Positions 22,472 to 37,400 of a stretch of 64,000 nucleotides of DNA are shown here, in pieces. The DNA is from Sabellastarte sp. h YS-2021 (lineage: Eukaryota > Annelida > Polychaeta > Sabellida > Sabellidae). The notes under the pieces were generated by a model, which made no database searches, had not been told where the DNA came from, and saw only the letters and a program-made list of their open reading frames with translations. Within the stretch, counting starts at the first letter, position 1. Every line of letters begins with the position of its first letter. The position numbers were made by a program, and so were the translations under genes. The stretch spans positions 49,031,028-49,095,027 of the forward strand of contig OZ024936.1 of the NCBI GenBank assembly GCA_964017235.1. The letters run 5' to 3'.

Positions 22472-25400
22472 GTATGCGATATAAAATATCACAGTAGTTC
22501 CCCAGACTTACATTTTTGGGGGGAAGTTGGAAACTTTAGAATATGGTCTTGTAAAACCACCTTTGAATTAGGTATTGAAGATTGGCAGTCGACATTTTGA
22601 TAGAAGGTCGCCAGACCAACAAAATGATAAAATAAATGGGTTATGTAACATATAAATTCTGTTTACTTTGTCAACCCCTTTAAAAGTTTGCCCTTTCTAT
22701 TTTGTCAACCCCATGCATATTCAAAAAGATAAACTTTAGTGTATTCATGATTCAATAAGTATGAATATATTCATAGTTTTGAAGCATTATTAGCATATTT
22801 CTACTTCCGTCGGGGGGGGGGGGGGGATTCTGCAGTTCAGCCCATAAAACTCCAAAGTTAACATTTGTAGAATAATGGGTTTCAATTAAAGCAATCATAT
22901 GAATGACCCTTATCATCAACATAATTAAAACATTTCCCACGACCCCCCAAGACAATAAAGAATGATATGGGTTAAGACCCTTATCATCAACATAATTAAA
23001 ACAAAACAAAATATTGTCGTTGATAAAGGTTGAGAAAATTACCAATTGTTATTGTGTCCGGGATGGTAGCTTTTTCAGATGAGAATTATCTAGTAATATA
23101 ACTCTAACAAGAGTACTCAGAGAGTGCAGACCTCAGCAAAAACATTTATGGTGTTTTTTTCTTAAATGGCTCAATAATAAGTAAATAGAAAATCCTGAGT
23201 ATTTTTTGTAAACCAGGCATTGATCTGGATCACTCAAAATTTAATGGAATCTAGGTTGGGACAAGATCCGTCTTCTCATTTTTGTTTCATAAAGATCCAA
23301 GCAGTAGTGTGTGTAATCCTGCAAACAAACAAACAAGACATTGAAAATTTTTAAATTGTAAAAAAAAATTTCCGACCCTTTCTTAATTCCACTTGTATGT
23401 TTCAGCGAGTATTTGTTTGTTTGACAAAGTTAAATTGACCATTTAGATACGTGTGTGTATTAGTTGACCATTTAGGTACGTGTGTTCAAATACACATGTC
23501 TTTTTTTCTTCATATTGTCGACCTTTCGACTTTGCAGACCTCTTCAGGAATACCTTCAGCAACATGAATGCATTATCTTGTCAACTTTGTCGACCTGTCT
23601 TCTATTTTGTAATATAATGCATACATGTATTTTCCCAGGTTACCTCCACTTTAAATCTAAATATTTAAAATTCCTTCCAATTTCGTTATTTAAATACTAA
23701 TTACAATCTTTCATCTTCCGTCAGGGGGGATTCTACAGTCGCGCCGTTTTATGTCCCTTTTTAAAAAGGTTTCTAACATACAAGGGAACCCTGTATTCAA
23801 TACCTCGTGGGCCCAAAAATTGTACAAATCTTTTCAGATATTGTGTATCCTATCTAACGTTCAGTGAACAAAAGTACCAGTATATTATTATATTGACATG
23901 CCTGTAAAAACCTTTGCATGCAGACACTAGAGATTTAATCTGACATAAACCATTTGCAAGGAAAAACAAGTGGATTACATGATTCTCTTGATATAACATA
24001 TGTGATCAACTCTATAAATAACCAAGTTACGTATGTGGACAAGTATGTGGATAAACAACCCCTGCAAAAACACACAGAATAAGAATACTGCCTTGCTACC
24101 AATTATCGCCGGGTACCAATTATCGCCGCCCGTAAATGAAACGTCTATATTTCAGTAATGGCCACATATTTTGAAAGCTTTTTCTTGTGTATTTGCTTTA
24201 TTCACTTTGGAAATAGTTTTACATTATTTGTGAAACTTGGGATGTCATTTTTATCAAGTTATGTCTATTTAAATTCTGTCTGGCGATAATTGGTACCCGG
24301 CGATAGTTGGTAGCAAGGCAGTAAAGTGTTACTAAAAAGTTACAACTATCATCATTAAAAAACTAGGAAGCATTCCTAGAGTGCAGCATATCTCCGCCAA
24401 GGCAGCCGACTATCATCATATTGTAGTTTCACCCAAATACTGTTTTTTTATTGTTTTAGCCCTAATAGTTGGATTTAGATTTTTTTTTTTTTTTTTGGTC
24501 TTACGTTACGTTCAACAGGCAGGGCAATATTGCAATGGGTAGTTTATAGGTGGAGGAACCAGTGCATACTAGTTGGTCAAGATTCCGCACTGTAAACAAC
24601 TGGGAATCGGCAAGTAACTACCAATTTTCCAACATTTAGAGCCTGGGCCGAGATTCAAACTGGGGACCTTAGAGGTGGAAGGTGAGCACCCTTGACTGCT
24701 ACACAACCGAGCTCCCCCCCCCCCCCCCCAAAAAAAAAAAATAGTTGTATAGCAAGACCATAATAATCTGCACAAATCCACAAACCCCCAGAAAATAGGA
24801 AATGTTGCAATTTTGGGTTTTTTGTATCCAAAGTATTATCCAGATCTTTCCTAAAATTCCTATTCATTATAAAAGTGCCATGAAGATGTGGCATTAGTTT
24901 TGGGTAATCATTAACACACTCAAACAAACCGTTGGTCGGCAGTTTACAGTACACAACCCTAGCGAACTCTATGTACTGGTTTCCTCTGCCCTTCCAACTA
25001 CCCGTCGTGATATGACCTGTACAGTGTTGAAAGCGACGTAAAACCCAAAATAAACAAAAAAATAAACAAACACTCAAACAAACAGATAAACAGACAAGCA
25101 AATAAATGCACCCAAAAACATAACCTCTTATAAGTAGATAACAAGCAGTGTCCTAAACCTGACAAACCCTCCCCCAAGATTGGTGGTAAAACAATATGGA
25201 TGCTTGATCCAGCACTAGATCTGAAAAACACTTTGAGGTGGACCAAGTCAGGGGCAGTCCCGACATTGTGTAAAATTATAACCCCATTCTAATGAATAGT
25301 GTTTGAGTTATGCATGCAGATATTGCGAAAAATGTCACATACACAATTCTGGATTTGCTATCTGGATCTAGACCCCCTTTAAAAAAAACAACCGAATCGA

Positions 25401-28400
25401 GTGCAGGCCCATCTTTAAAATATAAACTCAATTCAGTATTATAGTTTTCAAGTTATGCATGCAGATAAATAAATGGACCCATTTACAATAACCTCGCCCT
25501 TTTGGGGGCCAGGGTAAATACATACAACTGACATGCTAATGTCATAAGCATATTTCTCCATTTTATTTTCCACTTAGAACTAGTTGAACATTATCATTTT
25601 AGTTTTATATAGATAGATATAGATCGAACTGATTTTAAGAGCAATATATCAAATCTAAGTGTCCTTATGTCCCCAAAAGTTTGGCATTCAATCGTCTGAT
25701 CCTCTCTTACACAGTTGTTGGGTGGTGATCCGGGTCACCTCTGGAACTTTTAAAAGGATTTTATCATTGCATTTGTAAGTCGTATTCCAAGTATTGGACC
25801 TTGGGGCAAGTTAGCTTTTCTGTCATTCAGAAATTGGAGAAAATTTGAACAAACTTTCTGTGATTTTTTTTTTTTTTTTTTTTTTTGATTGTGCATACAT
25901 TTTTTCTTCTCTCGTGATAAAATTTTTAAATACTTAATTTCTGTAATTTATCTATTATAACAGCATATATGATCGCAATAATATATAACATACATTTGTG
26001 GACGTTTGCTTTTTTAGATTTGGTGAAAAATTGCCACTCCTAGTCAAAATTTTAGAAGGCTACAGTGATGCCAGCGACGAGTATTCCTACAGTACTGGTG
26101 ATGTAAGTGTTTATTTGAAAACCTAAAGGGCTTTGCACATATGTGCAGTCGTGTGCAACACGGTTTGACCTTTAATAAATGCTGAGCAGGCAAATTTCCC
26201 TTACCTTTCACATTTGTGTATTTTGCGGTTTCAATAAAATTAAGTAAATCTTTATTTTACATAAAAGTTAAACTACTGTTACTGAAGACTCTCCCGGCCC
26301 TACCTCGAGTGAGAAAGCTGGTAGTTGCTTGCCATTGGTGGGCAGTTTACAGTACAGAACCTTGACCAACTGTATGAACTGGTTTTCTCTGCCCTTCCAA
26401 CTACCCGTTGTGATAAAACGACGTAAAACCCCACATAAATGAAAAGATAAGAAGACTCATATTAAAACCCATAATAATGGCATGTATACAATAGTCTTAA
26501 GTCATAATTACAGCAGGCTCCCTTACTATAAATTGGTGGAAGTCTTATGCCAACTCCTGGAAACAGAACTGGGGCATTTTCCTGTGACCCCAATATTCTG
26601 ACATTGCAAACTGAGCTGCCATAATGCCTGTATAAATAAGGGCTGCACTTAAACAGTAGTCTCAAAAACAAAGCAACATCTTTCTTGGCAATCCTCTAAG
26701 ATCCAAGAATATATCCTATTTGGGGTTTTACGTCTCTTCCCATAGTAAAGGTTGTGTCAGGACAGACTTAAAGGCATCCTCCTTTTCCCATGAGTTGGTA
26801 TTAAGCCCAGAACTACAGAGATGGTGGCTAAGTGATTCAACACCAAATTTGTGAGCCAACCAACCACAGAACCCTATCAATCTTCTAGCCAGCCCAAGGT
26901 GAAATCCTTTTCTATTACGTTACTATTGTTTCAAGTATGCAAAATGGTCAGAAGGTGTTCCATGGTAAAAGACATCCATGGTACACATAACTCCAGGAGG
27001 CAATTATATGGTAAATTCTTGACAATATACAAATATTATTACTGATAGCAGAGCATATAACAGGTGTGAACCATAACTGAAGGCTTGAATGAATATCTGA
27101 TTTTGAATTATATTTTTTCAATTAACTTTGTAAACTCTCTAGGTCCTCGGGAATGACATAAGCTGGAGATGCCAGGGGAATGCAGAGGTATAACCGAACC
27201 ATTATCGACTTTCCAAAATCGACCTGTTCCTTTTTAATAATAATAACCTGCCTTTTCTAAGTTTGAACTATTCTATTACCCCACCAAAACAGAGATGTAG
27301 TTTGCTTCTTAGGCCTAGATCGGACTTGGATAAATAAGACAAAAGGTGCTATCACTGTTGCGTTGTGAAATAAATTGGTTTTCTTCCCATGCATTGAATT
27401 TGAACTATGAGGACAAGCAATTATACTTGCTGTAGGCACCTAGTTAAAAGAAACTCACAATGTTCTTCTAGTTTCTTCTATAGTTGCATGTCAAGTTATT
27501 TAAATAATCATTTTATCAGGATTCATTGAAAGATCAATCGAGGACAATATCATCTGCGTTTGGCAATGATATACTTCCCATATTGGTAAAAGCCATTTTG
27601 TTAGTGGCTTTGTGGTTATGTCATGTGTTTATAGCTTGGCTCTCATATGACCTTTGTGAGTTAAGGGAAACACCTTTTGCAAATATTTATGGGCTGTTTG
27701 TATGACCCCATGGTAAAATTCACATAAATACTAAGCTTTGACTTTCATTTTAAATGATATAAATTGTTGTGCTTTTGTTATTGCATTTATACATATTTAG
27801 GTGTACTGGGTCACTCACATCCTGCAGACCTGTAAGATCATCTTCAGGAGAGAGACTGGACATCATCTCTCTATGCCAGCTGACTACTCTCTCATGTTTC
27901 ATCTGATAGATGATGATGGAGAAGGTTTGTTTATCAACCTCAGTATAACATACACATGGTTAAGGGTTGTACGTAAAATTCAGTAACTAAGGTAAGGCCT
28001 TCTTTGCATCTCACAAGTTGCCATGAGCTCGATTTTGGCCCATACCTACAGAGCATGAGAGTCTAATGGTACATGTCAATCTTGTGTATTAGTACTTAGC
28101 CGCTGGGGCTTCTCAATCTTCCAGCCAGCCAAAGGTACAATCATTTTCTTTGAGTTATTACTGGTTCAGGCATGCAGAATATCAGTGAGTAGGTGATCCA
28201 TGAAAAGATGGATCATGAAACACCAAATACCATGGAACACAGAACTTTGGGGCAATTTAAAGAAAATTCTTGATAATGCACAATATTTAAATTGATAGTG
28301 GGACACAGGGCAAATGTGAACGCTACAAACTAAAATAGACATGTAATTAAACCAATAACACTCGACCTTAATCTTGACCAAACTCTTTACTAGCTGCTAC

Positions 28401-31400
28401 ATTGTATATTAGTCACTGCAATTCATTGATTGCTTCGATTAATTGATTGCTTCGATTGATTGATTGATTGATTAGTTGGTTGATTGATTGATTGATTGAT
28501 TGATCGATTGATTGATTGATTGATTGATCGACTGACCAATCGATTGATGGATTGATTGGTTGATTGGTTGAGTGAGTGAGTGAGTGAGTGAGTGAGTGAG
28601 TGAGTGAGTGAGTGAGTGAGTGAATGAGTGAGTGAGTGAGTGAGTGAGTGAGTGAGTGAGTGGGTGAGTGAGTGAGTGAGTGTTATATGAATATACAAAT
28701 AGACACAATGTCCTATTTTATATAGGGACAAAAATAAAAATTGATGAGGGAATTTCCAAAGGAAGTTAAGTTTGCTCTTGCACATGACAAATGCACAATT
28801 CACAAACACAAGAACTTGGCAAAGTATCTATGTAAATCTCAGTCATTGTTGTTATGCATTATCTCCCTCAAAATCGCGCAGATTTTTATCAGAATATTTA
28901 AAAAGCCCTGCAAACAAAGACCCAACTGTTATATGAAAAAACTGGCATAACCTATTTTTATAGGAAGACAGGTCAGTGCTCTGGGTTGGCAAAATGCCAA
29001 GAGCATGTTAATATACCGTATGTAACATTGGAGTGCTCACAGAGACCCATGAGAGAAGCCATGTTGAGAGCATACTGAAAACACCTTGTTTGCACGTGCA
29101 AATCTCTACATAATATCACACAATATGCTGATAAATTTTGCAACTCATACAATATACCTAAGCTACTTGCATCAACAACATGGGTTTTCACAGGCGAAGT
29201 AGGTTAGAATGTTTGGCATGTAATTACAGGCTGTCCCCTCTTTGTGGGCTCTACTCCCAGAATGGAAAAAAGGAGTACAATCTAAGTCATCAAGATTCTA
29301 CACCGAAGAATATTTGCCACTGGCAAACAACTACCAACTTTTCCATTTTCATATGCTTAAGGTAACAACATAAATAATTAACTCTGGGTGTGTCCCTCTG
29401 TTGGACCCGTAACAAGTGAAGACACAGCTTTCAAAAGTTTACACTTTATCCAACAAAAGAAGACATATTATCGGTGCCTGGTGAAAGAAGTAATCATTCA
29501 GATTTATAACATAAAAGTGGGAAAAATATCCTAAGCTCTTGATAGCTTTATTTAAGTTTTATTTTCATGCGCCCTTTTGTGACTTCTTATGGTTCTTACA
29601 TTATTTGCCATACCAGACTCTTTTGTTTGCTTTAGTTCTACACTAGGCAAGATTGCAAAAAAAATATGTTGACTCGTGAAGTCCAAAGAACTGAAATGTC
29701 TTATGGTATTATGTTTGTTTAACAAGACATTTTAATGATTTTTTTTCAGTGACTGTTTAATTGTGTACTTTAATGCTATCTATAAATAGGGCTACACACT
29801 TAAGCATATATGGCTATGTATCATTTCAAGATATGTTTTACCGTACTCCAGCCACTTCGTTCAAAATATAGCAAGTGCAAATTATTATTTAGTAATGATA
29901 GCACCTGTATGTAATTAAGCAAATAGGTTACATTTTGTCTGCAAGTTTATATGCTCTAATCATAGTCCAAACATAGGGCAAGTCATTTTATTACCCTACA
30001 GCACACAGAGGGTCAAATGTGGGGTTTTAATTCCCTTTTACCTTCTAATGTCACACCAGGCTTGCTAGTATTACATCATACTTAGTGCAATGAGAAGTTC
30101 TAGAACCAAACACCACAGAGATATTAAAAGGCAAATTTACTGACCAGTTGGTCTCTGCAGCCGCTACAACCTGTATAATTAGTGCCGACCATCTATGGTC
30201 CATTTCACTGGTAATTAGTTCATCTGTTAACTCAATCTATGATTTTATTTTGTTTATCACTACCCTCAATACAAAATTTCTTTGAAAACTTCATGTTGAA
30301 CAGAGCTGCTAAAAGTCCTTGTCTTTGCTGTTTTAGATTTCAATATAGTTCATAACAACAGGCAAGGTGCACTCACTGAGGAACTGCCAGACTTTAATGG
30401 CTAATGCCCGTGTCCCACCAAAGCATTAAGACCCAATTTGTCCTGGGACCTTTAATCCTTAAGAATCAGTGAAAAAAACATGAATAATGGCGGGGATATG
30501 GAATCCTGTTCCAGGTCTGGGATCAAGCCAATATCATCCTCAGGAAGCCTCAGACTTCCTCAGACAAGTCATGATCATTCCCCAACTATGAGGCGATTAA
30601 GCCACGTTTGTGACCGGTTTCAACCCCGATCCTGTTGGGGATATACCCACTGGTCTGAGGTTTCTCAGGCCTCCTGGTACTAAAAACAGACTAAGTCCAG
30701 GCCCCCTGAGACTACGAGTCCTGGGCTTAAGAGTCACAGGTCGCCTCAGACAACACAGGATTGTGTAAATTTGGATCTGAGGAGGCCTAAGGAAGTCTGA
30801 GACTTGGGGATTTGTGGGTAGGGGCCAAAGTGGATCGGTTACAATCGTGAAAAAATATCAAACATGTTTGATTTTCATACAGATCACAACATATCCAAAC
30901 AGAATCCAACAGACTGTCCAGGACTCTGAATCCGATCCCAAAAAACTCTTAATCCTGAGTCTTACTCTTGTGGTGGAACAGGGGCATTAGGTATTGAAAG
31001 CAATGAAAAAACAACATTTGTTTCAATATGATCAACGATATACCCCCGCCACACACAACTTATTCTGTATCTTTAGGCCTGAAAGCCTTTTGAAGAAGAA
31101 ACTGGATCATGTCGGTTGACATTTTCAACCAATCATATGCTTTGTATTATCAGAAGGAGAAGCTCAGTCGTTGGCTAGCCTTGCCGCCAAACTTGAAAAG
31201 GGTGACGTCATAGTCGCAGAGAATGATGGGCAGGTGAACTTCGGGAGCGGGATTGAGCAACAAGTAATAAGTAAACAGCTGGGCAAGCTGACCTATGTGG
31301 CTGAATATTGTGAGAGGGGACTGGTGGGCAATATGGTGGAGTATGCTAGTAAGATGTTTGTTACCAAAACTGATTAATTGGTTAACTGTTATTGTTTTTT

Positions 31401-34400
31401 TTATTTTGTCAGTAAGTCTAAATTGATAACTGGTGAAATTGACCGATAAATCCTCCTGTTGAAAATGCTGTTACAGTAGAATATTTTTCACCATTCATTT
31501 CTTTTACTTTTTTTTATAGCAATGAGCTAGACTAGTGTGAATCAATTAAGAGACAATTTTTCAGGTTTGCACTATTTTTGCGCTAATAATTCAACATGTC
31601 AAACTTGTTAACCATTAATGTGTTCTAGTTCTGATACTGTGTTCTACTTCCAGACCACTTACACAAGACAAGTGTAGTAATACCTGCATACGTTGACATT
31701 CCGCTAGTGTTAGCTGAAGGATTGGTTCGGGGCACAGATGAAGACTTCCAAGCTGTCTTGCAGGGAATGCACAGTGTCTCCCAGAAATTCCACAATGAGA
31801 GGGTGTCTATTAAAACAGGTAAATAAAACAAAAAATTATCTGGTAAATCAAATGAAATGCCACATTGACAGAATGGTAGCAAAAACAGGTTAATCATCAG
31901 TAATATGATTGGTAAATCATCAGAAAATCCACATTGAGGGAGTGTCTACTCATACCTGTAAATTGAAAAAAAAACAATTCCTTTGTTAATCAAGAGAAAT
32001 CTCACATTTACAGAATGGTTCTGTAATTAAGTCTACACCCCACCCCCACCCCCTGTGCTCTTGTGCTGTATTTTTTTAAAAAGAAAGCACTGCCATATTG
32101 CATTTCATTTGATTTTTTTTTATCAATAACCGACAAATTGGTTCTTTCAAAATTGATATTTAACGTACCTTTTTTGGAGAGGAATTGCTGAGAGTTACTA
32201 GAAGTCGTATGCAAAGTGGTATATTGAAGATGTAACCATTAAAAATCTAGTGCTTTAATCACAGTGCAGGCGGTATTTTCAGTGGTTACAGACAGCAGGA
32301 AAACTAGAGGCAGAATGTTTTATTGCCTGTGAAACCCAGCTTCAAATATCTGGCAACACAAATGGAGGAAGACATTACTCAAGGTTTCACATAGTTTTAG
32401 CACAGCAACGGTGCAGTAAATATGCACATAAAACATTATTGCAATCATTTAACTTCCTTTAAGATACAGAAATAGGCAAAATAAAGAGGAAAGTCTTCAG
32501 AAGTGATAGGACCCCTTTCAGTTATGGCCGGTTCTGGGAGGTGACCTTCATTAAGCCTATGATGTGTGGAAATTTTGAACTTTTCAAATTCAATTGCGAA
32601 TGGCCAGGGTAAACAGGGAATGCCACAGTATATAAAATTTACTGACAAATGTTTTGTGATGCGGAGAAATGAAGTGTTGTTTTCTTTTCCAAAATATTGG
32701 CAATATCTGCTGTACCGTGATTTCGGCATTAGCTTGCATGCATTAGGGGTGTCCTGTGGATGGCATTATGAAAAGCAATTTGTTTTGCTGTTTCAGAAAT
32801 CATGCTTTACGAGGGAAGCATTAAGAAACTGAAAACAAGAGACTATGACTACATGAAACCGAGCGATTACATGAAGTGTAAACAGGTAAATGGTGTCTAG
32901 AATTTTTGCAATTGTTGATTTAGTGTTTTATGTCATGTCCACTAACTTTATATCATTTATTGGTTCCGTTTTTCTGATATATTTTTCCAGATTCGGAAGC
33001 ATGTTCAATATGACAGCCTGAAGAAACAAGCTTCCGTTGATTCTGAAGAATCCAGTTGTGATACTGTGATGACAGCAAGTAAAATATATGAAAAGCATGT
33101 CCCAGTATTGCCACCCAGACCACAGCGGAGCCTCAGTACCCCAACGTAAGATGACTGATGGGTTCATATTGTAACCTAAGTGTTCAAGTAATGGTCAACT
33201 ATTGTTAACTGATAGGTCCAATTTACATGTTCATGTACAAATCAGTCTAAGCTGATAGATTTATTTTACAGGTTAATGTTCCATGCAACTATAACTACTA
33301 GAAAGTTAGTTTTTTTCTTAGGGTGACATGTATAAATCAATTATTACTAACTGATTGGTTCATTTTATAATTAAGCATTCACGTACAAATCAACTATTTG
33401 TAATTGTTAGGTTTATTTATTAACTTGGTGTTCTAAGTGCAAATCAATCTTTACTAACAGATTAATTTCACAGCTTAGTGCTCCATGTACAGTCAACTAT
33501 TACTAACTGGTTGGTTCATGCTATAATTAAGTGTTCTGTGTACAAATCTACCCTTGCTGACTAATAGGTTCATTTTATAACTTAGTCTACCATATACAAA
33601 TTAACTATACTTAATTAAAATGTAAAGCTGCCCTTGAAATGGACCTCGCATATGTAAAAATGAGCTGCCCCATATATATCCCACCATCCCAACCCCCTCC
33701 CCTATCCCTCTGATGTGTTCATTTTATTTTAGCGTGTGAAGGCTTGTGAGGCTAAAAATCTGATACAATACTGGAAAAGCTGTCCGCGTTGTGGTGAATG
33801 CGCCCTATCAAATACAAATCCCAACTGATTATGACGAGGGGATACTACTAAAACACAAAGCACATTAAGCCACAAATGAACCCTAACAAGCTAAATATTT
33901 TGCACTCGTATGTAACTCGTGAGGTCAGCACAAAACAGTGTGACCTGGTAAACCATACTTTGTGTAAATAATACTTAGGAGGAATTGCTTTGAGGTTGTA
34001 ATTCTTATAATTGATTCATCGGTTGGTTGATTCATTAATTAATTGATTTGGGTTAATGCCACTTTCTTCACATTGCAAAATTCATCCCATGGTGTGTTAG
34101 TCATATGGATGGAATAAATAAGTGCATATTGGTCGAGATGCTACAGTGATAAACCCATCAGTATCAGTAAAGACAAGTACGTTACCATCAATGCCACACC
34201 CACCTCCGTTAAAGCTTTAATTTATTTATTTATTTGGGGTTTTACGTCGCTTTCAACACTGTACAGGTCATATCACATCAGGTAGTTGGAAGGGCAGAGG
34301 AAACCAGTACATACAGTTCATCAGGGTTCTGTACTGTAAACTGCTGACCAATGGCAAGCAACTACCAGCTGTCCCACTTGAGGCTGTGCCGGGAATCGAA

Positions 34401-37400
34401 CCCCGGCCTCAGAGGTGGGAAGCGAGAGTGTTACCACTCTGCCACCGTGGCCCCCGTTAAAGCTTTTAACGCTAAAGCTACCATTCACTAATATTGCTCT
34501 GTATTTGTATCAACTATTTGTATATGTATCACACATTTAGAAAATGAATCTCCTTAGGTTTATATTAAATGTGACAGAACCCCGGGTGCGAGAAAACTGC
34601 CTGCTCCTCCTCCCAAATGGAGCTGTTCAACGAGTCTCTCCACAGCTTTTCAACTTGATGCTGCAGACATAGATGATGAAGATCATCTGTATGAAAAGGC
34701 AGAACCATTGGATGAGGCCACACCAGCCAAATCTGGTACTCTGAGGAAGGTACTTGCATTGCGTTCATATATAACACTTGTATTTATTCTTATCTGACAT
34801 TTACACACCTATTGGCGAGTGGATTTCTTCCATAGCATCTCTGTTTGAATGGCACACACCAACCATAGCATGAAAATTTTATGTTATTACCACTACATGT
34901 AGACACAATAATTACATTGCTCGTGCTATTTCACTGTCATTCTGATTGTCATGTTATAGCTATTACAGTTGCTCATGATGTTTGATTTTACATGTTGTTA
35001 AGTTGTGCGAAGCTAATGCGTTCATTACACTATGTGATGTATGATATTGTCTGCTGTATATGTTTATAAAATATGTGTCACCACATGAATTATAGTATTT
35101 TACGTCTTTGTCCTATTGTGATTTTAAAGTATGATGTACCTCAAGACACCTTGCACCTTAAGCTAGTTATTGGTACATAGGGGTCCATAATGCATGGACC
35201 GAACAGGGCATAGGTCGTGAGTGAGTTAGAACACGGTGTTCGGATTAAACAATTGTACGTTCTTTGTTTCATCCTTCCCCTTAAAAATACTTACAGCTAA
35301 AGTCATAGGCGAGTTAGGGGCTTCTCTCAATTGGACCATATTGGAACGAATGTAATATCATGTAACAGGGACACCACCCATGGCTATTAGCTAGATACCA
35401 ACATTGCATCAAAATGGGAAGGACCCCTCTATGAAATTATAAATTGGATTCCAAACTACCACAGCCTTAAACAGGACTCTTACAGGACTTACCAACTCAT
35501 CATTTGAACTTTTTTTCCAATGGAATGGGTCATATCACCAGTAATGTCATTTAAACATATTGCTTTAAACGTTTTCTTCAGAAATTCAATGTAAAAACTT
35601 TTAGTGATTTCTCTGTTTGTCTTAAATTTATTTTTTTCATGAATATTTATTATTCGTATCTTGGATTCAAGTTATGTACTGGGTTCTTATTGTTATTTAA
35701 AATTTTTTCGAAATTTTGATTCCAATTTCGCTGAGCTTACAGAGTGTCTCACATGTATCCAAAACTGGATGGCTGGCGTGAAATTGAAACTCAATCCCGA
35801 GAAAACTGAATTTATTATAATAGGTGATAGACAAGCCAGAGAGTCCCTCATTAATAAATTCCCTACTCAACTTCTCGGAAATTCTATTTCCCCTACTGAT
35901 ACAGTCAAGAACCTGGGTGTAATTTTTGACTCTGGAAACACCTTTTCCAACCACATAACTAATATGTGTCGAGCCTGCTACTACCACCTTAAGGACCTAA
36001 GACGTATTCGTAAATTCCTCAGTGTGGAAACTGCAGCCTTGCTTGCAAACTCAATGATCAGTAGTCGACTTGACTACTGCAATTCCCTACTTTATGGCAT
36101 CAGTAAGTACAATGTTGCTAAACTCCAAAAGATACAAAATGCCCTTTGTAGAATTGTTTTTAGACTTGATAGAACTAGCCATGTCACTCCTTTTCTTCAA
36201 AAACTACACTGGCTTCCTATCACTTACCGTATATTGTTTAAGTACAATCTAATTACTTTCAAGGCTATAAATTTCTCTCAACCCATATACCTATCATCCT
36301 TGATCAAAACCAGTTGTCTAACACGTGGAAATCGTCTTTCTCTTTCCTCAGCCTCTCACAAAAAGGCCATCGGTAAGAGAGGTTTTGTAGTGGCTTCCCC
36401 CATAGAATGGAACAGACTCCCACAATCAGTACGATCACAACAAACAATAACAGGTTTCCGTAGCCAGCTAAAGACCTACTTGTTTAGATTAGCATATCCT
36501 CCACCATAGTACATCTCCCTGGCGGGCGCTAACCTTGGATCATGACCTCGAACGTCCCTCGACTTTCCCTTTTTGATTTCAAGCGCATTAGAGGATGTTG
36601 CATCAATTTTGCGCTATATAAATGTTTCTATTCTATTCTATTCTATTCTAAAAAATGACATTTTATCCTCTAAAAGCTAAAGATATATGCAATATCTACA
36701 CACATATATTAAATATAAGAGGTACTGTATATACTCTGTCATTTTATTTTTGGTTTAATATTTTCCTTAATGTGCAGTTTATGAAATGAATACACTGTCT
36801 AGCCTTTGTCTATCTTCCTGCAAAGTACCAGGATGTAGAAAATCTTTTGTCTTTTTCTTTGTCTTCTGGTGCGCAGTGGAGTAATTTTCCCCAATATAAA
36901 TGTCTGGTTCTTCAACACATGACTTTCAGACATGTCTTCCAGACATACTAATAGGTTCAAGAGACATTATTCAATAAACAGTCTTTTATGCTTGTGTTGG
37001 TGGTTATTCAAAACACTGGTAGAAACACCATTTACATATTTGGTAGTGGCAATTTTAGTTATGTTGGTGCAAGTTTTTGCACAAATAAAAGTTCAGAAAA
37101 GTGGCCTTTGTCATGAATACAAAGTCAGAAAATTAATTGAAAATGGTTTACATGCAAATGGTATCAATGTGTATGTGTGACACATGTACTCTTAATTGGT
37201 ATTTCATCAGTTTTACAAGTCACATATAGTACATAACATGAACTTTTTCATACCTGTTGTGTGTTTAAAATTTGTGTCTTTTGTCCTTGACAGCCTGTAT
37301 CTGTCTCCTGGTAAAAATATTCCAAAGGGAAAACCACGGTCTGTACTTAATGTTGTGTGCAATATTCAGGGTCATATTTGGACTTTTGTGTGCAGTTGTT

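Larger units (their letters stand above)
22472..26017 (+). other. Intron 1 of the GAREM-like gene
   Basis: 3.5 kb without further exons that fit. It holds a G run (22812-22826), a reversed old repeat (23130-23335), a MITE (24086-24323), two SINE A pieces and T runs at about 24480 and 25865. Confidence 0.6.

Noticed and set aside
28423-28809. Reverse-strand frames of Thr-His-Ser-Leu and Asn-Gln-Ser-Ile repeats
   Set aside because: Pure tetranucleotide microsatellite translated in frame.
31349-31377. Extension of exon 4 to the in-frame stop at 31377
   Set aside because: It would end the protein in the middle of the CABIT region; the gtaagatg donor gives the right phase for exon 5.
32445-32832. 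Frames on both strands overlapping intron 5 and exon 6
   Set aside because: Intron sequence open by chance; the real exon uses another frame with good splice sites.
34559-34577. Alternative acceptor cttag at about 34558 for exon 8
   Set aside because: It puts the exon in the wrong phase relative to exon 7 and breaks the frame of the proline-rich motif.
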